DNA from: Planctomycetota bacterium
GTDB taxonomy: Bacteria; Planctomycetota; B15-G4; SIAN01
DNA length: 64,000 nucleotides
Direction of reading: 5' to 3'
NCBI GenBank assembly: GCA_028289345.1
Contig: JANQQL010000025.1
Location: 248,001-312,000, forward strand
Position 1 is the stretch's first letter; each line of letters opens with the position of its first letter. The translations under genes and the position numbers were made by a program. The notes under the pieces were generated by a model. The model ran no database searches. It worked only from the letters and a program-made list of their open reading frames with translations, and had not been told where the DNA came from. Positions 25,940 to 34,145 of this stretch are shown here, in pieces.

Positions 25940-26148
25940 GGTTCTCATCCTCGAATCCGCGACGAATCCACCGATTCGCGTGCGTTCCGACTCCTTGGCG
26001 GAGGCGAAAACCTCCCAGTCATCTGAGTCTTTTCTCACGAGCCTGCTAGGCGCGGTCCTGGTCGAGCGGATCACAGTGCGTTCCTTCGCCCGAGGGGCAA
26101 CAACCTCTCGGGCGAGGGTCTCTGCTCGATGGCCCATTCGTTCCACGA

Positions 26149-29100
26149 TCACTTGGAGATCGATAGTCCCAGGTGTCGGGCCAAGAATGTGAACTGCAGC
26201 GCGAGGGTCTCGCTTCTCTTGGGGATTCCGCTTCCTTGGGAGTGTCCGGCACCCCAGATCACTTGGAGGTAGATTGGACGATTGGCTCGCTGCGCGTGTT
26301 GCAGGGTGGCGACGAGCTTGTAGCCATGGGCGGGCGGAGCGACTCGGTCGTCACTGCCGACTTGCACCATGGTCGCTGGGTAGAAACCAGGGCTGGCGTT
26401 CCTCAACGGGAGCCACTCGCACATCGCCGCGAACTCGTCCGGCATCTCGGGATTGCCGTACTCTTCCACCCACGCACGTTCGGCCATGAGATCCACTCGC
26501 GGGATCTGAATCACACAAGCGCCGAACGAGTTTCGATGACGCACCAAGGTTCCAGCGGTGGCAGCGCCACCCATGCTCGCGCCCAACAGGCCGATCCGGT
26601 CGGTTCGCGAGTAGCCGCTGCGAACCAACCATTCCGCGGCCGCCCCGAAGTCGTCGATCGCGTTGATTTTGTGAAGGCCGGTGCCGGCTCGACTCCATGC
26701 TTCGCCGTGTTCTCCGCTGCCACGGACGGCGGGGACGGCGACGACTCCTCCCTCTTCGATCCATGCGTGGAGCTCGGGCAGGTACAGCGGTCGGACCAGC
26801 ATTCCTCGCGCCGCCCAGTTGTGAACGAGAGTCGGATGAGAGCCGTCTCGAACGAGCCCTTTGCGGGAACCCAGGTAGACGGGGATCTCGGCACCGTCAT
26901 GACTGGAGTAGGTGTGGCGTTCTAGGACGAAATCCTCGGGGTCGAAGGGAACTTCAGCGAACCCAAGGGCGGTGGTGGTCCCCGAGCGTAGGTCTGTTTG
27001 GTAGGCCGTTCCGGGGTCGAACATCGATTGCACGTCGTAGCGGACGACTGGATGTTCGGGGTTGCCGATCAATCCGCTTTCGGTGAACCCCTGCGAGCCG
27101 TGGTCGATTTCATGAACGAGGGTTCCGTCCAAGCGGTGGGAGCGGAGAACCACTCGCCCCGCCACGCCATACAGCAACGCGATTCGGTCGCCGAACAAAC
27201 CCACGGTCGGTCGCGCGGGATGGTTGTTGTCATAGACGGCTTCGGCTTGTTCCGGAACGATCTCGGTCCAGTGTTCTTCTTCGGGGTGGTCCTGAGGGAC
27301 CGCGATCACGCGGCCGTTGGGAGCGTCGAGTGTGGTGTAGACGTAGAGCTGTCCCTCTCGCAGCCCGAGGACCTGGTAGGAACCCGCCGGTTCGAGGAAG
27401 CGTTCCGCACCCAGTGCTTTGCCGGAAATGTCGTAGGAAGTGACCGTCGTTCGATCTCCCTCGGGATGGAAGGCGGTGATGAACAGGAATTGTCCCTCAC
27501 GAGAGGTCTGGACGGCGAGCTCGGGAGGCGTCTCCTGTCGGCTGCGAAACACCGTCGCATCTTTCGTGGGGGGTGTCCCAAGGCGATGAATCCGTACGGA
27601 GGATCCGTCGACGTAGGCGAATCCGCTGCTGTCGCGGAGCCACGCGATTCGCCAAGGCCAGTACGGAATGGGGATTGTCTCTGACGCAAGGTCATGAGCC
27701 TTCAGGTTGCTTGCACTAGGTTGCTTCCCAGGATCGGAGGGAGACGGATTCGACTTGTTTTCCGAGGCCTCGCTCGGGCTGCTCGTCACGCGAAACACGC
27801 GAATGCATGGGCCCATGGAGGCACTCGACGCAGGGAGCAAGAGATGGGTTCCATCGGGACTCGGGATCGGATCACCGATGGCCAGCGGGGCTTCGAGGCC
27901 TCCCGGAAACTGGTAGGGATCGATCAACAGCTCCGCCTCTCGGTCGTTCGCGCGATCGGCGTCTGTTTGCACGCGGATTTCGCCATACAACTCTCCGGGC
28001 GGCGTGACCTTGCGGAACCAGCGTCCCTTCGCGACGCGCGGAACGGAAGCGCGTTGGTATTCGTTGAGCTCGACGATGCGCTCGTGAAGAACGGGGAACG
28101 CGGGATCGTCGGCGAGGGACAACGTGGTCCGTTCGTTCTGTGCGTGAGTCCAAATGTCCCGTTCCTTTCCGGGAGTCTCCAGCCATCGATAGGGAGCCGC
28201 GATCGACGTGCCATGCCGCTGCCAACGATCCTGCCCCCGGCGAGTCGGAGGAGGAGGGCTCGGCGTGTCGGCCAGGGATCGGACGAAGCGCAGGGCCGCC
28301 TCGGCTTCGATCGGGATTTCCCCCAATGTCCATGGATCGCGAGGAGCCACCCGCAAGTCGTGATTCGCCTCAGGAAGAACCACGAGTAGCCGCTGTTCGT
28401 TGCCGGCTTGGTCTAACCATTCGTCAATACGGCGGCGACTCAGCTCGGCCGGCACCACCGCGTCCTTCTCTCCCCAAAGACAGACCACCGGCGCAGCGAC
28501 TCGAGTCCATTCCTTGCTCGGATCGAAATCCAGAGCGACCAGATGCTCCCAAGGAGCCGGGGGAAGTCCTTGACGATGCCAGATCGGAAGCTCGTAGGCG
28601 GCTTGGTACCACGGTTGTTGACGAATCGCTTCCAGTTGCTGCCAGGCCTCCTCGCGATCTTTGCCCGTGCGTAGGTAGTCGTAGATCGACTCCAGAACGC
28701 GGCAGGATTCCTGGGCTGCTTCTTCACTGAATCCTGCGTTCAGCACCTTGTTGCGCTGGTTGTAGAGATTCTGCTCGCCGGGGCTGATGGCGGGAGCGCT
28801 CAGGCCGACGACGAAGCCGATCACATCCGAGCAAGCCGCCGCAATGGCCGAAACCCAGCCGCCCTGACTCATTCCCCCAACGCCAATTCGTTGGGGAATC
28901 AAGGCCTCGTGTTGTTGCAGAACTTTCGCCGCGGCAACCGCATCCCAAGCCAGCATCTGCATGTCGGCGCCGGGATGGGGGGGGCGCTTGTCGTAGAGGA
29001 GGGAGGCGACGCCGCGCTCTGCGAACCAGACAGCCAGGCTTCGATAGACGGGGTCTTCTTGGCTGACCGGACCCGATCCGTGAGTCCAGACAACGGCGGG

Positions 29101-29580
29101 AAACGGACCTTGCCCCCGGGGTCGCAGGAGAGTTCCCGTGAACTCGCGGCCTTCATTGACGAAGCGGACGGGTTCGCGGACGAACGGCGAGGGCTGCTGC
29201 GTCTGACGAAAGGAGGCGAGTCCCTCGACTCCCCAACCCGACCAACTTCCCTGTCGTTCCATCCCTTCCGTGGCCAGATCGAGAACCCCGTGATCCGAGT
29301 AAATCTCCAGCCGAAGGCGAGTTCGTTCTGCGGACCGTTCCACCTTTGCGGGCAAGTCGTACCAGTCGAATTGGGGAACCGAGAATCGAGCGTTGCCGCC
29401 TTCCTGAAACTCCAGCCGGATGGCCAACTCGTCACCCTGGGCTTCGACGATTCCTGCCCAGCTTCCGGGGCTCGGAAAAGATTGAGCCAAGGCCGGACCT
29501 GCGAGGAGCATTGCCAGGCCCATATGGATCAGTAGAGCGGGGCGGCAGGGAGACCTTCGTGTGCGTGGTTCGTTCGACAT
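26149..29580 (-). CDS. Fusion of an exported alpha/beta hydrolase and an S9 prolyl-oligopeptidase-like peptidase
   Basis: This exported protein of 1143 residues carries a signal peptide (LLIHMGLAMLLAGPALAQ) and two complete hydrolase units. Unit 1 (about 135-440) has HGSG at 167, nucleophile GMSQGG (Ser238), Asp373 in WGEKDAVVP and His407 in EANHD. Unit 2 starts at about 450 with a prolyl-oligopeptidase N-terminal segment (PYRWLETPGKERDIWTHAQN), a beta-propeller, and a catalytic domain with GASMGG (Ser1002), GSDDRV (Asp1077/1078) and GAGHSQG (His1113). A Shine-Dalgarno AAGGAGG lies seven bases before the ATG. It diverges from the BlaI/M56 pair over two palindromes and is probably controlled by it. 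Confidence 0.88.
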   Translation of the reverse strand: MSNEPRTRRSPCRPALLIHMGLAMLLAGPALAQSFPSPGSWAGIVEAQGDELAIRLEFQEGGNARFSVPQFDWYDLPAKVERSAERTRLRLEIYSDHGVLDLATEGMERQGSWSGWGVEGLASFRQTQQPSPFVREPVRFVNEGREFTGTLLRPRGQGPFPAVVWTHGSGPVSQEDPVYRSLAVWFAERGVASLLYDKRPPHPGADMQMLAWDAVAAAKVLQQHEALIPQRIGVGGMSQGGWVSAIAAACSDVIGFVVGLSAPAISPGEQNLYNQRNKVLNAGFSEEAAQESCRVLESIYDYLRTGKDREEAWQQLEAIRQQPWYQAAYELPIWHRQGLPPAPWEHLVALDFDPSKEWTRVAAPVVCLWGEKDAVVPAELSRRRIDEWLDQAGNEQRLLVVLPEANHDLRVAPRDPWTLGEIPIEAEAALRFVRSLADTPSPPPPTRRGQDRWQRHGTSIAAPYRWLETPGKERDIWTHAQNERTTLSLADDPAFPVLHERIVELNEYQRASVPRVAKGRWFRKVTPPGELYGEIRVQTDADRANDREAELLIDPYQFPGGLEAPLAIGDPIPSPDGTHLLLPASSASMGPCIRVFRVTSSPSEASENKSNPSPSDPGKQPSASNLKAHDLASETIPIPYWPWRIAWLRDSSGFAYVDGSSVRIHRLGTPPTKDATVFRSRQETPPELAVQTSREGQFLFITAFHPEGDRTTVTSYDISGKALGAERFLEPAGSYQVLGLREGQLYVYTTLDAPNGRVIAVPQDHPEEEHWTEIVPEQAEAVYDNNHPARPTVGLFGDRIALLYGVAGRVVLRSHRLDGTLVHEIDHGSQGFTESGLIGNPEHPVVRYDVQSMFDPGTAYQTDLRSGTTTALGFAEVPFDPEDFVLERHTYSSHDGAEIPVYLGSRKGLVRDGSHPTLVHNWAARGMLVRPLYLPELHAWIEEGGVVAVPAVRGSGEHGEAWSRAGTGLHKINAIDDFGAAAEWLVRSGYSRTDRIGLLGASMGGAATAGTLVRHRNSFGACVIQIPRVDLMAERAWVEEYGNPEMPDEFAAMCEWLPLRNASPGFYPATMVQVGSDDRVAPPAHGYKLVATLQHAQRANRPIYLQVIWGAGHSQGSGIPKRSETLALQFTFLARHLGLSISK

Positions 29581-29594
29581 GGGGTTGCCTCCTT

Positions 29595-29616
29595 ATGTGC
29601 CAAATTTTTAGCACAT
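29595..29616. promoter_or_regulatory. Operator-like palindrome 1 (BlaI-type candidate)
   Basis: ATGTGC and GCACAT enclose an AT-rich centre of ten bases. The core TGCCAAATTTTTAGCA (29598-29613) is nearly the same as the core of the second palindrome. It lies just upstream of the hydrolase-fusion start, where a bound repressor would block transcription. BlaI-family repressors bind dyads as dimers; assignment to this BlaI is inferred from position. Confidence 0.55.
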
Positions 29617-29639
29617 GAGGAGGGGGGGAAGGGTATTGA

Positions 29640-29655
29640 TGCCAAAATTTTGACA
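29640..29655. promoter_or_regulatory. Operator-like palindrome 2 (BlaI-type candidate)
   Basis: TGCCAAAATTTTGACA is a near-perfect dyad that matches palindrome 1 at most positions and sits 28 bp upstream of the chosen BlaI start. Two similar AT-rich dyads, in a GC-rich genome, between divergent target and repressor genes fit autoregulation of the repressor plus control of the hydrolase. Confidence 0.55.
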
Positions 29656-29683
29656 ATTTATGGAGGCGGGCTATCTTGGCTGC

Positions 29684-30067
29684 ATGACTGAACCCCGCAC
29701 ACTCAGCCGCCGGGAACGCCAGATTCTCGAAGCCGTGGTTCAACGGCGTCAGGCCACGGTGTCCGAGGTCCTCGAGTCGCTCGAGGACCCGCCGAGCTAC
29801 TCCGCCGTGCGAACTACCATGGGCATTCTGGTCGACAAAGGACATCTGCAGTTCAAGCGCGATGGCCGGCGCTACGTGTACCGTCCCGCGGAAAGTCCTT
29901 CGCGCCTGAAACGCAAAGCGTTGCGTGACGTGGTGCAGCATTTCTTTGATGGATCCGCGGAGCAACTGGTGAACACGTTGTTGGACTCCGGGTCCCGCAA
30001 ACTAGAGAACGGGGAGCTCGACCGCATCGCCGAGATCGTCGAGCGGGCCCGGAAGCGCAAATCGTGA
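29684..30067 (+). CDS. blaI: BlaI/MecI-family repressor
   Basis: This 127-residue winged-helix repressor has the family pattern LSRRERQILEAVVQRRQATVS, SYSAVRTTMGILVDKGHL and GRRYVYRPA, then an acidic/basic dimerisation helix. It normally represses until cleaved by a membrane M56 sensor peptidase. The start at 29684 aligns with the family N-terminus; an ATG at 29660 would add eight residues and sits right after the second palindrome. Its stop overlaps the GTG of the M56 gene (GTGA), the usual BlaI/BlaR layout. No beta-lactamase is present; the likely target is the divergent double hydrolase. Confidence 0.9.
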   Translation: MTEPRTLSRRERQILEAVVQRRQATVSEVLESLEDPPSYSAVRTTMGILVDKGHLQFKRDGRRYVYRPAESPSRLKRKALRDVVQHFFDGSAEQLVNTLLDSGSRKLENGELDRIAEIVERARKRKS

Positions 30068-32004
30068 TCGGCCTGGAGCGTGTTCTCGAGTGGGGAGCCG
30101 GGTGGATTCCTTGGCTGTGGGTGACGTCATGGCGAGTGGCGTTGTTGTTCGCCCTCGTTGCTTTGATTTCGCGCTTGCTTCGCCGTCGCGTGGAAGCCGT
30201 CTGCGCGTTGTGGCGAGCCACGACGATCCTGTTCCTGGTGTTGTTGTTCTTGCCAACCACCCTTCCCGGGTCCAGTGGTTGGTTTCCCATGGTTTCGCCG
30301 TGGGCACCAACCAAGGAACGGTCGCAGTGGCCGAGTACCGACAGTTCAACGTCGTCAGCGGCTGCGGAGTCTTCTGCCCTCGGAAGCAGAAGCTCTGGAT
30401 CTCATCTGGTGAGGTCTTTGGATCTTCCCTTGCCCGACCGAGCACCGAGAGGCGCGAGGGCTTCGGCCAAGCAAGCCCAGTCCACGACTCGAGATGACTT
30501 CAAACTCGATTCGGCACCGCGGTCTGCTCGAACCTTCGTTGCGACTGCGGCCGGCGCGTTGGGGGGAGTTTGGTTGCTCGGCCTGATCGTCCAGTGCACC
30601 CGGCTGATTGTTGGTGCCGGCAGGTTGGCCCACCGCGTGCGCGAAGCACGTCCTCTGCTTCGTGGTGCTTGGACCGGGGAGTGGCAGCGTTTGGCTCGAA
30701 CTCTTGGGGTTCGCAAGCCGATTCTCGGGAAGATCACGTCGTGGCCCGCGGCCCCGGTTCTCTGTGGATGGCGGACGCCCGTCATCCTGGTTCCCAAATC
30801 ATTTCCTGCGTGGCCGGCGAGTCGGCAGCGAGCCGTTCTGACCCACGAACTGTCCCACCTCGTTTCCGGAGACCTCTGGTTCGTTCGCTTGGCCGGGCTG
30901 CTCTCGGCGGTGTTCTGGTTTCATCCTGCCGTTCGGTGGAGCGCCCGGCAGCTCGCTCGCTACCAAGAACTCCGCTGCGATCGATTGGTGTTGCAGCAAG
31001 GAATCGACGCGGTTCAGTACGCCAACAGTTTGGTGATCATGGCTCGCGATGCGGCCCATGGGTCGGCGATGTCGGTGCCTTTCTCCCGCCGCGGACTCCT
31101 CGAAGAGCGAGTGCGAGAGATTTTGGGGGCTTGCTCGCCCGCTCGAGGCACCCAGTGGGTGACCATGCTCGCATTGTTGTGCACGGTAGGAAGTGCCTCG
31201 GCAATCCAAGGAAGAGTCGATCCAACGAGCCCACCCCAGGAACGATCCCCGGACGTGGACGCACCGGCGGATGTCTTGTTTCAACCAACAGATCCGAAAG
31301 CCCCGACGCCTTCGGAGCTGCCGGGCTTCCTCCAAGCGCTGTGCATCGACGTCAACCGAGATGTCGTCATTCGCCAAGCCGACGCCTTGGGGATGCGCAT
31401 CCTTCGCGAGCGGGGTGTGATCAATGCTCTCGCTCTCTCCGACCAATTCGAGTTCTCCATTCAAGATTCGACCGGATTCCTCGAGGAGATCTCCCCCGAT
31501 CTCGGTGGGAATGAGCCGCTGGAGGTCTTGGTTCCGTCCGAGATGAGCCTTGCAGTCAAGATTCACCGAGGGAGTCTCGACTGTCACGGAGTGTTTCGTT
31601 CTTTGTTGGCAACGACTTCTCTGGGATCCATCGAGGTCGACGCCTCCGAGGGTGTTGTCGAGTGTCTCGACTTGCACGCGGCCAATGGGTCGATCGGGAT
31701 TGACTGTGGAGAGTTGTCAGGCACGGTGCGTGCGGTCTGTGGACGGGGCCGAGTGGCTATGACACTGGATGACCCGCACTCTCGCGGAAGTCTGTGGCTG
31801 TCCGCGGGGCGAGGAGATGTGATGTTGTCGATGGCCGCGCGGCTCGATGCCAAGCTGGACACTTTGTGCCCACTGGGAACGGTGCGCGGGTTGCCGTTCG
31901 AAACGACCCCGGACTCCGCGCCCCTCACCGGGCACCTCCAATCTGCGACCGGAGACATCACGGTTCAGCGCTTCTCTTTTGGTGAAGAGTCTTCCAGCCA
32001 CTAA
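30064..32004 (+). CDS. M56 (BlaR1-type) membrane metallopeptidase with novel C-terminal domain
   Basis: This 646-residue protein starts at a GTG overlapping the BlaI stop. N-terminal helices (VALLFALVALISRLL and TTILFLVLLFLP) are followed by a cytoplasmic-type loop, a helix at about 163-180, and the zinc site HELSH (His261, Glu262, His265) with the second Glu in YQELRCDRL (Glu302). This is the M56/BlaR1 protease module, which cleaves BlaI. After another helix (about 360) there is no penicillin-binding sensor. Instead residues about 480-640 form beta-rich repeats (GSIEVDASEGVVECLDL, GSIGIDCGELSG) of the DUF4097/adhesin-like type. The sensor input is therefore not a beta-lactam by known mechanism. 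Confidence 0.85.
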   Translation: MIGLERVLEWGAGWIPWLWVTSWRVALLFALVALISRLLRRRVEAVCALWRATTILFLVLLFLPTTLPGSSGWFPMVSPWAPTKERSQWPSTDSSTSSAAAESSALGSRSSGSHLVRSLDLPLPDRAPRGARASAKQAQSTTRDDFKLDSAPRSARTFVATAAGALGGVWLLGLIVQCTRLIVGAGRLAHRVREARPLLRGAWTGEWQRLARTLGVRKPILGKITSWPAAPVLCGWRTPVILVPKSFPAWPASRQRAVLTHELSHLVSGDLWFVRLAGLLSAVFWFHPAVRWSARQLARYQELRCDRLVLQQGIDAVQYANSLVIMARDAAHGSAMSVPFSRRGLLEERVREILGACSPARGTQWVTMLALLCTVGSASAIQGRVDPTSPPQERSPDVDAPADVLFQPTDPKAPTPSELPGFLQALCIDVNRDVVIRQADALGMRILRERGVINALALSDQFEFSIQDSTGFLEEISPDLGGNEPLEVLVPSEMSLAVKIHRGSLDCHGVFRSLLATTSLGSIEVDASEGVVECLDLHAANGSIGIDCGELSGTVRAVCGRGRVAMTLDDPHSRGSLWLSAGRGDVMLSMAARLDAKLDTLCPLGTVRGLPFETTPDSAPLTGHLQSATGDITVQRFSFGEESSSH

Positions 32005-32257
32005 CCCATCTAGTCCGTCACGGGGACGAGGCAAAGCACTTTCCGACGCGGACTGACGCCAACTTCATCCCCCTCGGATCTGGAAGATCTGGCCGGAATG
32101 GCAGCCACCCGAATGGCCATTCGGAGTTCCCCGAGCCTCGATTCCCGTTTGTCGATGGCACGGACTTGCTGCCGCTTCCGCTACGCGGCCGAGGCCACGA
32201 ATGCCAGGACCGTCTCTCTGAGATCTTCTTCAGCCGCGTGCTAGACTTCACCTCCTC

Positions 32258-33655
32258 ATGGTGAGCCGATTCCTGACGACTGCATGGTTGCTTGTTCTCC
32301 TGGCTGCGCGAAGCGAAGCAGCCGAGAAGCCCAACTTCGTGTTCTTCTTGAGCGACGATCACTCGAAGGCGGACTACGGGTGTTATGGGTTTCCCGTGGA
32401 CTTGACGCCGACGGTGGATCGCTTGGCGCGAGAGGGGCTCGTGTTCGATCGAATGTTTACCGCGCAAGCGGTGTGTGCGCCCAGCCGTGCGGTTCTGTTC
32501 ACCGGAATGGATCCCATTCGCAATGGGTTGTTCGTTCAACACGGTTCCTGTCGCCCGGGAACAAGAACGGTCTACGACGCGTTGACTCGCTTGGGATACG
32601 ACGTGTCGCTGATTGGGAAGATGCACGTCAAGCCCGACACGGTGTTCCATTGGGGCACGCCTCCGCCGATTCTGGCAAAGAAACTGTCGATGGACCAACT
32701 GGACTCGTTCTTGGCAGAGCACGTCGACAAACCGTTTTGCTTGTTTCTCGGTTCTCGCTACCCGCACGGCCCTTATCCGAAGAAGACGAAGTTCCCCAAG
32801 AGCGAGGTGGTTCCTCATCCGTACATGAAGGACGCCGCGGAGCGGAACTTGGCTGGGTACTACGACCACATCGCCGAGGAAGACCGCGAACTCGCGAGAG
32901 TCTTGGATCTCCTCGACCAGCACGGGCTGTCACAGAATACGGTGTTCCTCTACTCGTCGGATCATGGCGGAGGCAAAGACGCAAAGTTCACGGTCTACGA
33001 CCGTGGATTGGGTGTGCCGTTCATCGTTCGTTGGCCTGGCAAGATCGAGCCCGGCCGCACGTCAGCTCTCGCAAGCTATGCGGACGTGTTACCCACCATG
33101 GTCGAGATCGCAGGAGGCTCGCCGCTGGCAGGCATTGACGGAAAGAGCTTCGCCGCTGTTCTACAGAATCCCGCCCTCCCTCACCGGGACCATGTGTTTG
33201 GGCTGATGACCCAGCAAGGAGTCCACAATACTCACGTGTTCCCCCGCCGCTCCTCGCGCGGTCCTCGGTTTCACTACATTCGCAACTTCAACACTCTTGA
33301 GAAGATTGCGCGGGACGAGCAAGCGGGGAAGCAAGTGAACCCGTTCTACCGCCTGGGGGCGGAGATGCATCCGGACACGCCGGAGGAGCAGCTGTTCGAC
33401 ACCCAGGCGGATCCTTGGGAGCTGCACAACCTCGCGGCGGATCCCGGTTACGCAGAAACCAAGGAACGATTGAAACGGGCGATGTTCGAGTGGATGGAGC
33501 AGCAGAACGACTTCTTGGCCACTCGTGAAGAGATTCCGTTCCTCGAGTCGAAGCATCCGGTCGACCAATCCGGAGCGGCCTACACCTGCCCGCCTCACTT
33601 GATTGGTACGGTGGAACACTTCGCCAATCCCCATGAGGTCACGGCGCCTCGCTGA
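32258..33655 (+). CDS. Secreted type I sulfatase
   Basis: This 465-residue protein has a signal peptide (LTTAWLLVLLAARSEA). The sulfatase core has FVFFLSDDHSKADYGCYG, the modification motif CAPSR (Cys73), LIGKMHVK, FLYSSDHGGG and a DPWELHNLA C-terminal motif. It most resembles heparan N-sulfatase-like/choline-sulfatase-like members, but the substrate cannot be assigned. It lies 253 bp after the M56 gene on the same strand and probably has its own promoter. Confidence 0.93.
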   Translation: MVSRFLTTAWLLVLLAARSEAAEKPNFVFFLSDDHSKADYGCYGFPVDLTPTVDRLAREGLVFDRMFTAQAVCAPSRAVLFTGMDPIRNGLFVQHGSCRPGTRTVYDALTRLGYDVSLIGKMHVKPDTVFHWGTPPPILAKKLSMDQLDSFLAEHVDKPFCLFLGSRYPHGPYPKKTKFPKSEVVPHPYMKDAAERNLAGYYDHIAEEDRELARVLDLLDQHGLSQNTVFLYSSDHGGGKDAKFTVYDRGLGVPFIVRWPGKIEPGRTSALASYADVLPTMVEIAGGSPLAGIDGKSFAAVLQNPALPHRDHVFGLMTQQGVHNTHVFPRRSSRGPRFHYIRNFNTLEKIARDEQAGKQVNPFYRLGAEMHPDTPEEQLFDTQADPWELHNLAADPGYAETKERLKRAMFEWMEQQNDFLATREEIPFLESKHPVDQSGAAYTCPPHLIGTVEHFANPHEVTAPR

Positions 33656-34145
33656 AAGCCCATCGGGGTCTGGATCTGGTCGGCCGCAGAAGCCAGCAAG
33701 TCTGTGGGATCATGGGCCCTGTGGTCATGGTGCAGAGGCTCGAGTCAAGCGGCGCGATGGAAAGCCTTCGGCGCCGGAGCGGACCTTTTCGTCTCGGTCT
33801 TCGTGTCGAATCTTCGACGAACTCTCCGACTCGACGGCGATTCGATTCGTTGACTGCAAGGAGAACCGCTCGCCCGGCCATCGGAGGCTTCTCCAAGATC
33901 TGCTGGTCGACACGATTCGTCAGACCTGCAGCGGAATGCGACATCCGGGGCAGGTCACGCCATGCTCCATGCGGAGTGGATTCCGTCCCCGTCCCGCTCC
34001 GTCACCGCCTCGGATTCCCACCGTCTGAAGACCGGTCAGTTTGTCCATTGCGAACGAGTGGCTGGGATGCTTGGATGAGAAGCTGGCGGGAATATCAGCG
34101 GCATCCATGGCGGAGCCAATGTGGAGATGGGGGAGCGGGGCACCG
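33656..34145. other. 490-bp region before the topoisomerase genes
   Basis: It separates the third sulfatase from the ParE-like gene, both on the plus strand, and should hold the topoisomerase promoter. Short frames cross it, but none has a domain or ribosome-binding site. The ParE frame extends back to a TTG at 34041. No strong hairpin or repeat was seen. Confidence 0.35.

Noticed and set aside
25889..26152. 87-codon minus-strand frame starting GTGA on the stop of the hydrolase fusion
   Set aside because: The overlap is suggestive, but the frame has no recognisable motif and runs through the hairpin after the adhesin-like gene.
29660..32004. Beta-lactam resistance operon
   Set aside because: BlaI and an M56 peptidase are present, but there is no beta-lactamase and no penicillin-binding sensor domain.
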